Below are positions 47,001 to 60,013 of a stretch of 64,000 nucleotides of DNA, piece after piece. The stretch spans positions 4,665,001 to 4,729,000 of the forward strand of contig CM076279.1 in assembly GCA_038380795.1 (NCBI GenBank). Direction: 5' to 3'. Made by a program: the position numbers and the translations under genes. The notes beneath the pieces are model-generated. The model was not told the DNA's origin. It did no database searches and saw only the letters and a program-made list of their open reading frames with translations. The first letter of the stretch is position 1, and every line of letters starts with the position of its first letter. This DNA is from Pyrocephalus nanus. Its lineage: Eukaryota > Chordata > Aves > Passeriformes > Tyrannidae.

Positions 47001-50000
47001 TACCAGCTGCTGATCTGGACCCACATTCCTGCACGTCCATCCAGTATATCTATTCACTATCCAGTACAAAAGTTTGTGACTCTTCTTGGCTGACACTGAG
47101 CTATTCTTTAACTACTATTATTGGCCAGCACATTATTTCAAGTTAGATCTGATATCTTAAACCTTGTCCAAAACAGGGTGGAGAAAGGGAGGAGCCTGGC
47201 CACTAATGAAGACAGAGAGCTGAAAACATGTTGCACTGATCAAACTCACCCTGTTTTAGCATTTATTGAGAGACTCAATGCAGTCAGAAGGACTGAAATC
47301 AGTGTCTTCAACTCACTCAAAGCCTAAACAAGCAGCTCTTTTAATAAAGGACTTTGTTCTCTGACAATAAAAGCCTAATCCAAGCAATCCAGGTAGTGCC
47401 ACAAACAAAAGGGAACATTAAACACTGTTCAAGGAACAGGCTGGCCACGCTTGATGCTTTATTCCACTCCATGCACAGGGGGAAAAGAACGGAAAGAACA
47501 ACAGTGAAAGGAATGAGTTTCCAGTCACTCTCCTACATATGGGAACTCCACACCCTGTGCTCAACCTTTTGCCAACAATTTTATTACTGGGAGTGTCAAT
47601 AGGAATCCACTGGTTTACTGTGGGCAACTGAATCAGTGCAGCCACATGCAGAAGGGCCACAGCAGGAGACAGGAAAGGAAAGACACACTTTTCCTGTTTC
47701 ACAACCAGAAACATTTACCTTGTCATGGACTGGACAGAGGTGGCCATGCAGTTAAACCACTGTATTCTCAACAGCACCCAATAAGGGTTACTTGCAAAGG
47801 AAAATTTCCACACTGGGCAGAAGTAGCGCACTCAAGGCTTGCAAAAGTTAGATCAGTTCTCCAAAACATTTAATGCTGTAAAACTGCTAAAAATACATCC
47901 TCATCATAGAAGTTTGGAGGTAAGTTTAGAAACAGAATAACATGATAAAAGCCCTCTCTTGCACACAATACGGAACAGGAAAACTTCCACTGACATAGGT
48001 CACTATTGAAATACTACAGTAATACTGTATTTTTAATTTCTGAAATAGAAAACACAGCATAAGCAAGTAGAAGAAATGATATCACAGGAGGAACATCCAC
48101 ATGTTCACTGTCAAATCCAAACTGGGCTATTGCAATACAACAATTCCTTCAGGCTACACTTTAGGAGCACGTGGATTCACCTGTAGCACAGCAAGCTCCC
48201 AATCTCTGAGGTCAAGCCAATGCTTCATATTCCTCACTGGCCTTCAGTCTGCCTCCAAGGTACTGGTAATAACAAAGGGAGCACTGAAAAGTGCAGGACA
48301 GAGATGAGAGCGAGACTGTGTCATCACCTGTTTTCCCACAAGGCAACTGCATTCAGCTGGAATGTTCTCTGGGCTGTTTGACAGAACATGCTTAGCAGAG
48401 AACGCTCCATTATGAAATTCCTTTGCCCTTGGAATTCCCTAGAGCTTAAATTTGCATTGCAAGCTGTATTGTCTTTTCCTGACTATCTCGATGTCAGGGG
48501 CAGGTGAAGGAGACAAAAGAAAAGCTAAGCAAAAAAAAAACAGAGAACAAAACCTGTTGATGGATTCCATTTGTCAGTCTGAATCCAGATGTTAAAAGAA
48601 AGGATGCAGCATATTTTAAAATCAGCTTTAAGCAAATCTACATGCCCCACCAATGAATTATCATATACCTGTAAAAGATTCATATCATCTGGATTTTCAG
48701 AGCCAGGAGCATTTTCTTTTAATATTGATGACATGACTCTCACGTTCATTTTTGCCATATCCAGTTCACTGTACAGTTTCCCAATCTGTTGAATTCAACA
48801 GGAAGAGTATTGTGTAGGTGAGCAGATCAAGCAAAATAATTCTTACCCCTAATCCATACTTTCTTCCCTATTAGGTATAATGAGTCTAATTAGCATTATT
48901 TTACTCCATTGACATGCCATGAAAATGAATGGAATTAGCTCAGCTTTTATATGTGCAATCAAACTAAGATCCAAGCCTGATAGCACTACTTGTTTTCCTT
49001 GCAGGTAATCCCTCTCACTAATGTTACTGTTACTCCTTTTAGTTAGCTACAGGGAAGCAGGAATGGAGGTGAACTGTCCTTTCCTTCCTGCTTTTCACAA
49101 CAATCTTTTCACATAAGCCTTATGTAAAAGTAAGTTTGGCTTTCTCACTCACCTTTGAAGTAGTTTTTACCAATTTGCATTGCAGCACTGTAAGATATGA
49201 TTAGATATTCACACACTCGAGTAAATGATTCCAGGAACCCAAACCCATGAATTTAGAGCTGAATCACTTGATCTGATGGTCCCTGCAGTGGCCTGAGCAG
49301 CCAGGCTGCTGGAGTCACACACTCACAGCACACTTCAAGTGGACCTGCCCTGCTCTAAACCTGCAGTACTGCACCTGCTCTGGAGTCAACAACAGTGTTG
49401 GGCCCGTGGGAAGAGGCAGCAAGGAACGTTTGGCAGGACAAGCAGAAGACGGCGATGACTTCGCAGAAGACCGAGGTGTCTGTGGAGAGACAAAAGAGCA
49501 GAGCTTGGGCTGAACAAAAGAACTGATGCAGACAATCCTGCTGAGAGAGGATCATCCCTGTCAGACCAGACAACTGGGCAGCAGCTTTCTCATAATCAAT
49601 GCTCCCAGGGAATTTGTCGAGCAAGGTCTATTTACAAAAATAAATCTAACGGCTGTTTTGCAAGGAAATGAGGCTTGGAATTCAGATATCTTTGGAAAGG
49701 GCCTGCAAGTAGATTCCAGCACAGGAGATGAAGTGTGGCTAAAGAACAGGCTAGCAAGGAACTCTTGAGCCATCCAACAGCCAAGAGTCCTTCCCAAAGT
49801 GCCACTGCAGTTTTAAAAGGAAGGACAGTTTAGAATGAGATCACACTTGGAAGCAGTAGCAAGGCTGGGGGGTTGAGTCTGGGGCTCTGCAGAAGGTGAA
49901 CTACAAAAGCCTTCTGGATTAAAAAGCTGGAACACTCTCTCTGCAGAAAGCTTCACCTGCATTGCATTTGATCTGACTGCCAAAAAAAAAAATCCAAATC

Positions 50001-53000
50001 CAAACCCAGCCAGCACAGGAATACACACCACAGGACCTTCACTTCCTAGAGACTGAGGTAAAAACTCTGTTCAGGTCTGCTGTTGATGAGATCAACAGAA
50101 GGTTTGCCAGATTTTAACTGTCAAATACATGTGGTTGACAAAATAATCTCTACTGTACTTGGTGAGGAAAATAAATTATTGTCTATTGAGGGCATTCTTC
50201 ACACAGCTTGGTCAAACAACCTTCAAATACATAAGCTTTTGTGCACTGCACTATTCAGCCACCAAATCAAACTCAGGATAAATCTGAATTATTCCTGTCT
50301 GCACTGATTATAGACATCTAGGTCTGTAATTGCAAGGTTTCACCCTGTGGTTGATGGCTTTCACACTGCCCAAAACTCTAGTGAAAACTCTTATAATAGA
50401 AAAGAAAAACTGGAAAAAAGGGCTTTAAAACGTGTACTGTATTTTCAGCTGATGCCCAATGCTCAAGCCATACTTATTTTTAATGTTCTGGATGCTACAC
50501 AATGCTATGACAGAGGCTTAAATAACAGTTATTGTGTATGGACTGTGAAAACAGCTGGAGAGATATACAGATAATCATCTTTTTTATAGTTCTACATCTC
50601 TTGATTTAAGGATAGATGGATGCTTATGTTCTGAACAGTATGAGTTTTGTGCAAATCTTACTTATTTTGGTTGAGGCTTTCAGAAGCTGACAAGTTTGGA
50701 GCACTCAGCATTCTTTTTTTTTTTTTTTTTTTTTGAAGTAAATAGCATGGCCAAACCTTTGAAAGTCTCAAGACAGAGATGCTTCATTTTTGAGAACATA
50801 TCCACTAATCTGTGGTTGGAAATAAACTATTATATAGGTCAGGTTTCTTTGTTGTTATCTTAGCTGTTATAATTGAAACCGATTCCTGCTCACGTGCTTA
50901 AGTAGCTTTGTCATATTCTGCCCTGGAGCATTTTAATAAAAAAACCCCAAACCAAACACACCTTCTTTGTCTGCAGAGCTCAAACATTTAACATATCCTG
51001 TTCTTGAAGTATCCTTGTATATCCTCACCTTAGGCCCACCACTGCTGGTGTCTGGGGGCGGAAACTCCACTCCTTTCTTCAGCAGTTCCAGGTAAACTTC
51101 TTTTACTTCACTCACATCCACCATTCCCTGAAAACCTCGAGCCCAGGTCTAGTGTTGAAATATGAGGAACAAAACAGTGACAGAAATGGTCAGAAATGGT
51201 CAGACAAATGCTTTTAAAATGTGAGGTCCTAAAGACCTTATGTTTTAAGGTCATTCCCTACACCCACCCTGGATGACTCCATTCAAAGCAGGAGGAATCA
51301 AAAAAGCTCCAGTTCTCTCTCATCCTGCTTGCTGAGTGCAACCACAGTCACAGCACATGCACAGATAGGAAGGGAATAGAGAAGGTGGAGGTTTTTCACC
51401 ACTGCTGTGCTACTCCTGTGTGAAGGAACAGCAGCAAGAACAAGGTCTGCTTTAGGAAGAGGTTCCCAGGCCATGTTATGGTAAAGAAATGGGCTGCACC
51501 ATTACATGCTTCCCATATAGCAGAAACACTGGGAGCACTTACAGTTTGCTCTATAAACTCACCATGATAAAGGTCAAGATTTTCTCCTGCATGTCAATTG
51601 GCAGATTGTATCTTGGGTTCAGTAATTTCACCAGCTTGTCTTTGCAGAAATCTTTCTTCACAACTAGAGACTGGAATCTTGGGCCACAGTTCTCCAGACA
51701 CATGTCAAGCAGCTGCACACACAAAAATCCTTCTGTTACAAAGAGACCGGGGGAAAAAAACCCCAAAACTTGACCGCTTTTGTTTCCTTTTGTTTAATTT
51801 GTTTTAAGGAGTTATGAGGAATAGTAGGAACGAACAGATTATTGCAGCTCACTGTGTGCTCTGTTACACCTGTGCAGTACAAAGGAGATGTGTCAGCTAG
51901 AGTTGAACTATTTTTAACAGAGAAGCATGGTCACACTTGTTTCCATGTCATAGCAGTAGCTGAACATACAGTACCTTAACAGCAAGAAATCTATCCAAAG
52001 CTTAAAAAAATTACTTGTACAGACTTAGCAATAGAATTAATTCACTGCCTAGCACATAGGTCTGACAGATTCTGAAGAGCTCTGCAAGAGAAAAAAATCG
52101 CATTACTAAATGCCTCTCTTCCAATCTGCCCTGTAAGAGGGAGACTAATGATAAAACAGAAGAGAACAAATTCAACAGCTCAGAGCACAGTTTCTTCATG
52201 CTTTTCAAAGGTCACATTGATTTGAAACAGAAGAGGCTGAAATGTTCCAATTGTCAGATTCATCTTCATGAAGAAAATCAGTAGATTCCAAAACTCTGCT
52301 TGGAATGCTTAGAGCAGGATCCCTGTAAGCAACATATCTGCCCTACCAAACACAGCAGCATGAGATGGTGGCATGACGCTTCTCTCCCTTGTACATTTGG
52401 AATTGGCCAACTACAATTCCCATTTTACAGCAGAGATATCAAAAGCTGCCTCTACATCCCAGTCACCTGAGATGAGGCCAATACAAGTCTTGATGGGAAA
52501 CTGGGATCAATCAGACTGGATGCAGAAGCAGGAAAAATGGTCATCCCCTCTTTTGCTTCTTGCCCTTCAACTGCAGCTTCCCTTTCCCTCCTGGTGTAAG
52601 AGGGAAGGTGAGAAGGAGAAAGGGTTGACATTAACAGAAGGCTGCAAAATTTCATGTCTTTCCAGAGAAAACTTCCCCTGAATCACGTAACAGACAGGAC
52701 ACATTCTCAAAAGGAAAAACATATTTTAAGGGATGATAATGTAATCTTGATAAAAGTAGGTTAAATATACTTTCCTATTCAGAGCAGACTATATTTGACT
52801 AAGTGAAATCATTTTAGTAGCTCATTTTCTAGCCTCAGGACTTGGGGATTTTTCTCTCAGTGTGATCATGAATTTACAGGAGAACAGGTTTAAGACCAGA
52901 AGAAAATACACTGCCAAAATGAAAACAGGGTAGAACAAAGAGACTCTGGCAGACTGCTGTGCAAAAAAACTAACTGAAAGATAATTACAAAAAAAAACTT

Positions 53001-56000
53001 GGCTAGAAACATTATTTTTCATAGAGAGTACATGAAACATATGCTAATAAGCCAAGTTATTTGCCTGTGCAGTACTTCAAAGATGGTCTGCGTAAAATAT
53101 TTTCAACCCAGTGCATGGGAAATTTGGTATGCTACTCCCTGTTATTAATTCCCTACTTGAGGGACTGGGTATTTACCCACTGAATGAAAGTACTGAACTA
53201 ATGGGCTGGATCCTCCACTCAATTATGCCAGTCCAGCCCACTCAGAGAGAAACTAAGCTGGTATGAGAAAAAGAAGAATTTGAATCAATTATTTTTAACT
53301 GGACCATTCATGAACAAGCCACTTTCATGCTAATAACACCTTTCATTAGAATTTCAATACGGGCATTTATTGTGCAAATAGGACTTCACCATCCCACAGA
53401 GCTCCACTGGAAGGAATAGATCCAGGGTGGCCAAGTCAACTACTGCTCCCCATGGCACAGTGGAATCTCAACAGAAACGTGTTTTAATAACAAAACTGGC
53501 AAATTAATTTCAACCAAACTTCCTGTAAGTGACAGACTGGATATGAGAAGGGTTGGAACAGACAGAGCTGCTGTTCCAGGCTTACTGATACCAGAGGAGA
53601 TCTGCACTGAGTAAAAAAGGGGGGAACCTGTGTAATCCAAGCCCTCTGGTTGGAATCAGAATCACAGAACTAATGTGGAAATAAGGTATCTATAGAGAGG
53701 TGAAGACAGACTGTAAAGCAGGAACAAAAAAGGCAGAAGTTGGTGAGTACATAGAAAGTCAACTACGTTCCTTATCAATAGAGACCTCACTCGGAATTCC
53801 ATAACATTTGCTGCTCATCTAAAGCAGCCAGGAATGGTCCTTAAAGCTGTAAGGAATGGGTGCAGTGTGTGATGGACACTTCTCAGACCTCAGGTCAACG
53901 CAAGAGAACACAGGTGAACTGTTTGCTTCTTCGCATTTCTGACTCAAAGTGAACAAGCCATTAATCCATCTCCAGGATTACACCGTACAAACACACACTG
54001 ATGTCTCCCCAGAAGAGTTTTTGAACAGCAAGATGCTATTTCCAAGGCCTGCATTTAAAACAAACCGGTATGAGCAGCTCTTGCAGCTGCCATTCCCCAA
54101 TTACAGTGCAGGGGCTGTGCACACTTTACCAAGATTCAGCATTTCAAGAATATTCAATTTTCAGAAGTCTTCAATTTTTCAAATTTCACATTTCAATGTC
54201 CCACTCAATGTTCTTTTCTTTTCTTCTCTACCCACATACACCATAAACTATAATGAAATTGATGAGGACTGTTTTGATTGAGGAGCTGGAAGGCTCTCTC
54301 ATGTTTTTGTTTTTTACATCCTCTGCTTTGTGACATGTTAATTTAACAAAGTAAAATCTGAAGGCCACATTTGCCATGCTAAATTCTTTTTTACATCTAG
54401 AAAATTACAGACTATTAAAAGGAAAAGCAGAAACATTCTTCGAAAACAAACAAACCTCCAAAATTTAAATCTTGTCAATCACAAAATCACAGAATGGTTT
54501 TACTTGGAAGGGACTTTAAAGATCAAGCAGTTCCAATCCCTTTGCCATGGGCAGAGATACCCTTCACTAGATCAGGCTGCTAAGAGCCCGATCCAAACTG
54601 GCCTTGAACACTTCCAGGGATGGAGCATTCCCAATTTCAGTGGGAAAATGACTTCCTTTAAAACATTTCCCAACAATGTAATGCAGGAATGAAACAATAA
54701 TCTTACATTTCTGGCCACTGCTTTGAATGTAAGAGTGTGTGTGTGGACACAGGTACAGAGAGGGACACATTTAATGTGAGATTTAATGAGACAACTGAAC
54801 AGGGATCTCTGTGTTCACCACAGAAACAGAGTTCAGGTATCCAAAGTCTATCAGTAATAAAAAGTCAGGTAACACACACACACTTGGTTGGATTCCAGCC
54901 TGAAAGTTCTAATCCTCTTCCCTCTGATTGCACAATCTCCACTGCCAAGCCTTGGTGTTATCAAAGGCTGGGCATGGAGCAACTTCATGGCCTGACACAC
55001 ATAAACCTCGTTTCACATGACCTCACAGGTAAATTCTGCAGCTCAGAGTACACGAAACCGAGCACATTACAGAGCTGGCACTCACCCTTCTTCCTCCAAA
55101 TAAATAAATGTGCATTTATGAGCCAGGAGAAGGAAGACACTGCTGAGATTTCACATGTCTCAGTAACAGAATCAGGGCTAACACGTGCAGTTGTGCTGCT
55201 TTGATGAAGACACTTCATTCTCTGCTCCTCAAGCAGCTTCATTAGAGAGATTAAATTCTAGGATTTCAAGGCTGAGTAGAGAGAAGTGGATCAAAGCACC
55301 TTTCAAAAGAAATGTGATTTGCAGATCCTTCTTAGTTTTATCTAATGTGGGTAAGAGAGAATGTGATGTTGAGTCTCAAAAGCTGGAGGACCAGCTTTTT
55401 TTATATTTACTATAGGAAATACAGGCACTCACAGTTCATCAAAAAACAGCCCTTATTGCAAAAATATGGGAGGAAAAAAACTTTAGGAGATGAGAGTTGC
55501 ACAGGGAGGGAAGGGCTTGTGTTTTAGGAATCGAAAATTATTTGTTTTTCCATTTGCAATGATTTGCTATTGCAATTTAAGCATTTCAAAATGGGAAACA
55601 GGAACAATTTCATTAAGGCAATTAAGAAGATAAAACCAGAAGATAGAGCACATAGGAAGAGTGATTTGGGAACAAAGTTAAAAGCCACACTTGGCCAGCA
55701 GTGGGGTCATCAAAGGAAAGGTTTTACACATGCTAAACGGATGGCAGTACTAGTAAAAAAACACTAGGAAAGAAGTCAGGGGCAGAGGGAGAGGCAAAGG
55801 ATGGAAGATCTTACATAAGAACTAAAGCTGAAAGAGAGAGAGTTAGAGGAAAGGCTGGAACTTATTTAAATTAAAAAGAAAAAAAAAATAAAGAAAAAAT
55901 ATTGAGGAACTTAGGGAGGAGAAACCCGCAGACAGAAAACAGAAGCTGGGCCAAAAGGATGCAACTGCCTGGCAGGCACAGGTAACTCGTGTACATGTGA

Positions 56001-59000
56001 GTGGGTGAGAACAGACAGGGAGAAAGGGGCCTGGGATGGTACAGAGAATGAGAGTGCTGAACTGCAATCCCAACTGCACCTGGTACACACTCCTGCTGCG
56101 AGCAAATGCAATGAGCTTTCAGGTCAAAGTGATGAAGTTCTTCCCTGGATACACCTGAAACAAGATCCTTCTCCCACTTTCATGCCCTCAGAGGCTGAGC
56201 TATAATGTCACCTTGGGTATATCTGCACTGTAAATACCCCAGGAACGGCTCCTAAACCCAAACACTGGGTTATCACAACAGACTGCGTCAGACACTCAGA
56301 ACAGGACCTTGGTGCACAAGGACTGGAGGAGAAGGAAAGCAGATCTGATAGAGGGATTGCAAGTACAGTGGAAACCCAGTGTTTCTGTTAGGCAAACACA
56401 TAAAACACACACAAACGTGACTCATGAGACAGTGGAGGAGGAAGCCAGGAAAGAAGTGCGGAAATGGAACCAGCTGAAGGCATACATTGACATGTTAAAC
56501 ACATTTATCTGCATCTCTAACTTGTCAGGAGACACTTGGGCAATTGCTAAGCGACCTACAATTCCACACTATCCATCACTGATCTTCCCTAATCGCTCCT
56601 CAGCACATGTTGATGTAGATAATGATTTTGCACAACAAATGCCAAACCCATGAGTAATAGCAGTCAGTGTGATGCAGACAGGCCTCTACAACCTCAAAAA
56701 AGGAAATGGTGAAGAAAATAGTTTTAGACAATTAATGAAAGACAAAAGTCTCCAACAACTTAAAATACAAATGGTATGATTCTCACAGCTGTTGTTAGTC
56801 AAGAGTAAGTCAAGTCAGAAACTCAGGACTTATGACAACATTAGGAACTTCCTGCTATTGCCTACATTATCAGTGTAGTGGAAAACAGGGAACTGTATTA
56901 ACAAACTCCAGTAAATCTTAAATTTACTTAAATGTCTGGATTTCACATGGCTTACCCTGTCTCCTGCTCCCTTGCTTAACTCACCAGTGCCACCTTTTCA
57001 TGCAACTTTGTCATTTATATGTGATAACATTTATCTTTACAAAGCACTTATCACACATTCCACCACGCTGCACAACTGTGCTTAGTTTAACTAAGATCAG
57101 TACCACAAGGTGAGTAATAGAATGGTCAAATGTAGCTTTTATGTAATATCCCAACCTTCATCTCTTTCACAAACAGGTGGGGCACTCACAGAGGGACAGT
57201 CACTAGAGTAAATAAGAGCTATACTACTTTCACATAGCACAAATTTAAAAAAAAAACCCAAACCCAACACAAAAAAACAACCACAACAATAAATGTCAGA
57301 ATTTGCATCATCCAGGATTCCATGGAATGCTGGCAGACCATCTGATCTGCACTGTGGCAGTGCTGTGCACACAAACAACAAAGACCGAAATCATCCCGGA
57401 GAGTTGTGTCAGGGATAATTTGCATGCCACCTTATCGTTTCGAATGTTTACCTCCTTAGTGTCTAATTAATATAAACATAGCTGTACTTACAGACAGGGT
57501 GAGCCTGATCTCCTTATGGTTACAGTTTTTTGAAAGCCTTTTCTTTAGTGCCTTAACTGCATCTTTAGGCCTGTGACAAGAAATTAAGGAGAAAAAGTTA
57601 CCAGTGAAGTTGGGCTGTTTTTCTAGTTCATAACTTCATCCAACACCCAAAAATATCAGCCTGGGATACAGGACTAAATTCATCCCTGTATTTACACCCA
57701 CACAAAACGAGAGCAATTGCCCCACTGATTTCAGCAAAATCACTTCAGCACTGAGCTAGAGCAACCAAGCAGTGAATCAGGTTTGTAACTGCAGACCGTG
57801 CATTACTCCAGAGACTGTGCAGATAAACCAAGTTATTCTCCTCTGTAAAGTCTGCTCAAAAATTATATTTTTCCACTATGGCATAACAGAATTACTTATC
57901 TAGCTTTTATTGCCAAGAAAGGGAATATCAATTGCCAGCTGTATCAAGAGTTGGCTGATACCTATTTTCCACGTATGATGCAATTAAAAAATATTCTGCA
58001 GCGAGTGCTGTCGGGAGCAGGGGTGTCACGGATAACTTCCAATCTTATAATTGCAGGATGCATTTAACTCATCTAAGTAATTACCATGTATGGATGGACA
58101 ACCCAGAGATAGAGCCATTTCCAGCCCAGCCATTTTGATTTCTATATATACATCCCATATCTTTTAACTATCTATGTAGGAGGAAGAGGGTGGAAGATGG
58201 TATTGAGATTATCACATATGGGAAGCAGTTTTACCTGATTAATATGGACTATCTATAGAGTACAACTATTAAGGCCAGCCCAATGCTCATGATCAACATA
58301 AACAAGATGTCCTAACGTCTCTTTAGCATCTCTCTAGAATCTAAGATGGAGCAATAGGCACAAACACAATGTTTCAATAAGAAAAAAAGAGAAATCTTTG
58401 TGGAAAATATTTCAAAGCCAATAACATTAGGTGGGTATTTACCATCACTTCATTTCTCAGTTTGAAATGTTATACTTCATGTGAAAAAAAAAAAAAAATC
58501 ATACTTCTCATTTTTTCTTAATCCTATGCCATACCCAGGCATACCAGGAGAGCATCAAGGGATGGATGGGAGCATGAGTGTGGAGAAGAAAACTTTCCCT
58601 TGCAGAAAGCTGTACTATGATTCCACTCCTGCTTCTTGTTTCCCTCACTGAAGCATCTGGAAATGCTCTGGTCAGGAGCTGGATATTGCATTAAAATAAC
58701 CATTTACCTAATTAGATACAGCAGTTGTGCTGTTCCTAGTATCCTGTTACAGACTGTGACTAGTAGTAGCTGCCTAGGAGGAAGTTACAAGGAGTTCCTC
58801 TGTAAGCATAAGCTGTGCACAGGAGGAAATAAGTTTAATAAGAAAAGCTCTGTTGCATGGAAACATCACATCAAAACTAACACTGAGGGTCAAAGCGTGC
58901 TGTCGCTCATGGCAATAACCAGAAGGGAGTTATTACTGACATTCCAAGCACTAGGAGCCACGGGTGAGAGTGTGGGATCCAAAAAAACGAGAGGGAAGAA

Positions 59001-60013
59001 AAGTTGATATGAAATAAAAAGATACATGTGCGGTGACTAAGCCTATCTCAGTCTCCCAGAGAAAACTCTTCAGCTGGTGTTAAAATATGCCACTGCTAGC
59101 AATGGAACACTGATCCTACATGAGAACGAATTTCCTTCTTCCCCTTTTACAGGTGAGAATAAGGAAGCTCAGAGCAGCAAGTGGCTGAGCAAACCTGGAT
59201 GTGGCTGCTCAATGTAAGGGGCCACCTCAGTCCTGGGAGCCTCTGGGAACACACCCTGATGGGATGGATCCCACGGAACAGGGACCCAGCCATCGCTTCA
59301 TCCCTGCCGTGACACGGGCTGGCTGAGCAACTGGATAGTGGAGAACTCCAGGTTAAAAGCCCGGAGTTTTAAACAGTGCTGTAGGCACCCAGGCGCTCAA
59401 AGCCTTTTTACAGGTGGGCTTTGCAGAGGGCAGGCGTACCCGTTTAGCCTGATGAGGAGCACGGGTTGTGCAAAGTACATCAGACTCAGGTGAGAAACAC
59501 TTGTTACCACTTTTCCTCTAGCGCCTGTCCACGGGGAAGAGCCTACGAGTCTAAACCCTACAAGTTCTGTTGGTTCGGTGACAGGCAGAGCTCTTTTGTC
59601 TGCGAACCACAGGTACGCGCTCCCTGCTGCTGTTTCGTTTTGGGTCGCTTCCCATCAGCGCCCTTCACCTCCTGCTCGATGTCCCTTTGCCCTCGAGCAG
59701 CGCCGGTGCCACCTCCGAGCCGCGCACCGGCCGCTGCCGGTCCCTCGCCCCCGGCCGCGCTCACCCCTCCTCCGTGGCGTTGATCACGTCGCAGATGTGC
59801 ATGAACTGCCCCCACTCCTCGGTCTGCAGCGATCCGAGCGTCGCCCGCTCTGAAAGGCCAAGGGGAGCCACCGTTCAGCCGCCGGGCGGGGAGAGGGGGC
59901 GGCCCCGGCTCCCCTCGGGGCGGGACGGGGCGCGGAGCCCACTCTCGGTACTCACCGACCAGGCTGCCCACGGCGGTGCCGAACGGGTCCTTCGGAGCCT
60001 TCCCGAAAGCCAT
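38021..60013 (-). CDS. TOM1L1: TOM1L1, TOM1-like protein 1 (Srcasm), VHS-GAT endosomal adaptor
   Basis: Exons in transcription order: 60013-59956, 59849-59765, 57570-57492, 51712-51563, 51148-51029, 49479-49375, 48785-48669, 45742-45609, 43273-43213, 41835-41736, 40955-40859, 40378-40318, 39478-39391, 39109-39037, 38084-38021. Total 1392 nt, giving 463 residues plus stop (human is about 476). Known role: endosomal sorting of ubiquitinated cargo, binding ubiquitin, Hrs, Tsg101 and clathrin, and acting as a Src-family kinase activator and substrate. The VHS domain spans about residues 10-150 (MAFGK start, [24 protein letters not shown]). The GAT domain spans about 200-285 ([20 protein letters not shown]). 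The tail carries PSAP (304-307), DLLGL (310-314), [11 protein letters not shown] (429-439) and IYEEI (445-449), the Grb2, clathrin and SH2 docking motifs. All junctions keep phase. Confidence 0.98.
39037..39109 (-). CDS. TOM1L1: TOM1L1 exon 14, YYEI/FDPL motifs
   Basis: Encodes [23 protein letters not shown], matching human [15 protein letters not shown]. Acceptor TTCTCCAG, donor CTGA|GTAAGT. Confidence 0.96.
39391..39478 (-). CDS. TOM1L1: TOM1L1 exon 13
   Basis: Encodes [29 protein letters not shown]. Two donors 3 nt apart (CAG|GTAGTA and GTA|GTAAGT) both keep frame. The second is closer to consensus and is used for the coordinate given; the first would end the exon at 39394. Confidence 0.88.
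40318..40378 (-). CDS. TOM1L1: TOM1L1 exon 12
   Basis: Encodes [20 protein letters not shown], matching human FAQRTSQNLTSSHAYDN. Acceptor CTCTCCTAG, donor AAT|GTGAGT. Confidence 0.9.
40859..40955 (-). CDS. TOM1L1: TOM1L1 exon 11
   Basis: Encodes [31 protein letters not shown], matching human NFSLPSSDVTNNLKPSLHPQ. Acceptor GAATTTCAG, donor CCCC|GTGAGT. Confidence 0.9.
41736..41835 (-). CDS. TOM1L1: TOM1L1 exon 10, PSAP and clathrin-box segment
   Basis: Encodes [33 protein letters not shown]. The acceptor must be AGGAAACAG, because using the AG seven bases earlier would give an early stop. Phase 1 out (CCA|GTAAGT). Confidence 0.93.
43213..43273 (-). CDS. TOM1L1: TOM1L1 exon 9
   Basis: Encodes [20 protein letters not shown], matching human FTRNQQRILEQNKNQKE. 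It is the charged end of GAT. Acceptor CTTCAACAG, donor GAG|GTAATT. Confidence 0.94.
45609..45742 (-). CDS. TOM1L1: TOM1L1 exon 8, GAT
   Basis: Encodes [44 protein letters not shown]. Donor AAAG|GTAAGT, phase 2 (Arg split). Confidence 0.98.
48669..48785 (-). CDS. TOM1L1: TOM1L1 exon 7, GAT
   Basis: 39 codons, [39 protein letters not shown]. Phase 0 on both sides. Confidence 0.98.
49375..49479 (-). CDS. TOM1L1: TOM1L1 exon 6, VHS-GAT linker
   Basis: 35 codons, [35 protein letters not shown]. The end matches human TLVPEQ. The linker itself is diverged, and the PTAP that I recall in the human linker is absent. Confidence 0.93.
51029..51148 (-). CDS. TOM1L1: TOM1L1 exon 5, end of VHS
   Basis: 40 codons, [40 protein letters not shown]. 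Acceptor CAACACTAG, donor AAG|GTGAGG. Confidence 0.97.
51563..51712 (-). CDS. TOM1L1: TOM1L1 exon 4, VHS
   Basis: 50 codons, [50 protein letters not shown]. Very close to human. Phase 0 on both sides. Confidence 0.98.
51713..57491 (-). other. TOM1L1 intron 3 (5.8 kb)
   Basis: Largest intron of TOM1L1. It contains one clear CR1 fragment (54478-54640), a short CA run near 54870 and A-rich tracts near 55880. I recognise no exon or RNA gene. Confidence 0.55.
54478..54640 (-). repeat. CR1 LINE 3' fragment
   Basis: ATCACAGAATGGTTTTACTT, GGAAGGGACTTTAAAGATCA, TGCCATGGGCAGAGATACCC, CTGGCCTTGAACACTTCCAG, GGGATGGAGCATTCCC are the hallmark words of avian CR1 3' ends in inverse orientation. The low-coordinate end carries the ATCACAGAAT tail motif. 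Confidence 0.93.
57492..57570 (-). CDS. TOM1L1: TOM1L1 exon 3, VHS
   Basis: Encodes [20 protein letters not shown] then IRLTLS. Acceptor TTGTCACAG, donor TCT|GTAAGT. Confidence 0.98.
57571..59764 (-). other. TOM1L1 intron 2 (2.2 kb)
   Basis: Holds an A-run near 58485 and a MIR-like stretch near 59140-59215. G+C rises toward the promoter. No gene recognised. Confidence 0.5.
59140..59215 (+). repeat. possible MIR SINE remnant
   Basis: CCCCTTTTACAGGTGAGAAT followed by AAGGAAGCTCAGAGCAGCAA and GTGGCTGAGC resembles the MIR core (CCCATTTTACAGATGAGGAA, ACTGAGGC). Short and judged by eye. Confidence 0.35.
59765..59849 (-). CDS. TOM1L1: TOM1L1 exon 2, VHS
   Basis: Encodes [20 protein letters not shown] then VINATEE, matching human [22 protein letters not shown]-rich, within the promoter CpG island. 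Phase 2 out (GG|G). Confidence 0.97.
59956..60013 (-). CDS. TOM1L1: TOM1L1 exon 1 (start)
   Basis: ATG at 60013-60011. Encodes [19 protein letters not shown], matching human MAFGKSHRDPYATSVGHLI. Donor GTCG|GTGAGT, phase 1. Confidence 0.97.

Larger units (their letters stand above)
39110..51028 (-). other. TOM1L1 introns between exons 5 and 14
   Basis: Introns over 300 bp here (39479-40317, 40379-40858, 40956-41735, 41836-43212, 43274-45608, 45743-48668, 48786-49374, 49480-51028) show no gene, RNA or clear transposon by eye. They include a T-run at 50716-50735. Exon intervals listed separately are not part of this statement. Confidence 0.5.

Noticed and set aside
53640..53680. ATCAGAATCACAGAACTAAT as a second CR1 tail
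   Set aside because: Only about 15 bases resemble the CR1 terminal motif and the following sequence does not continue as CR1.
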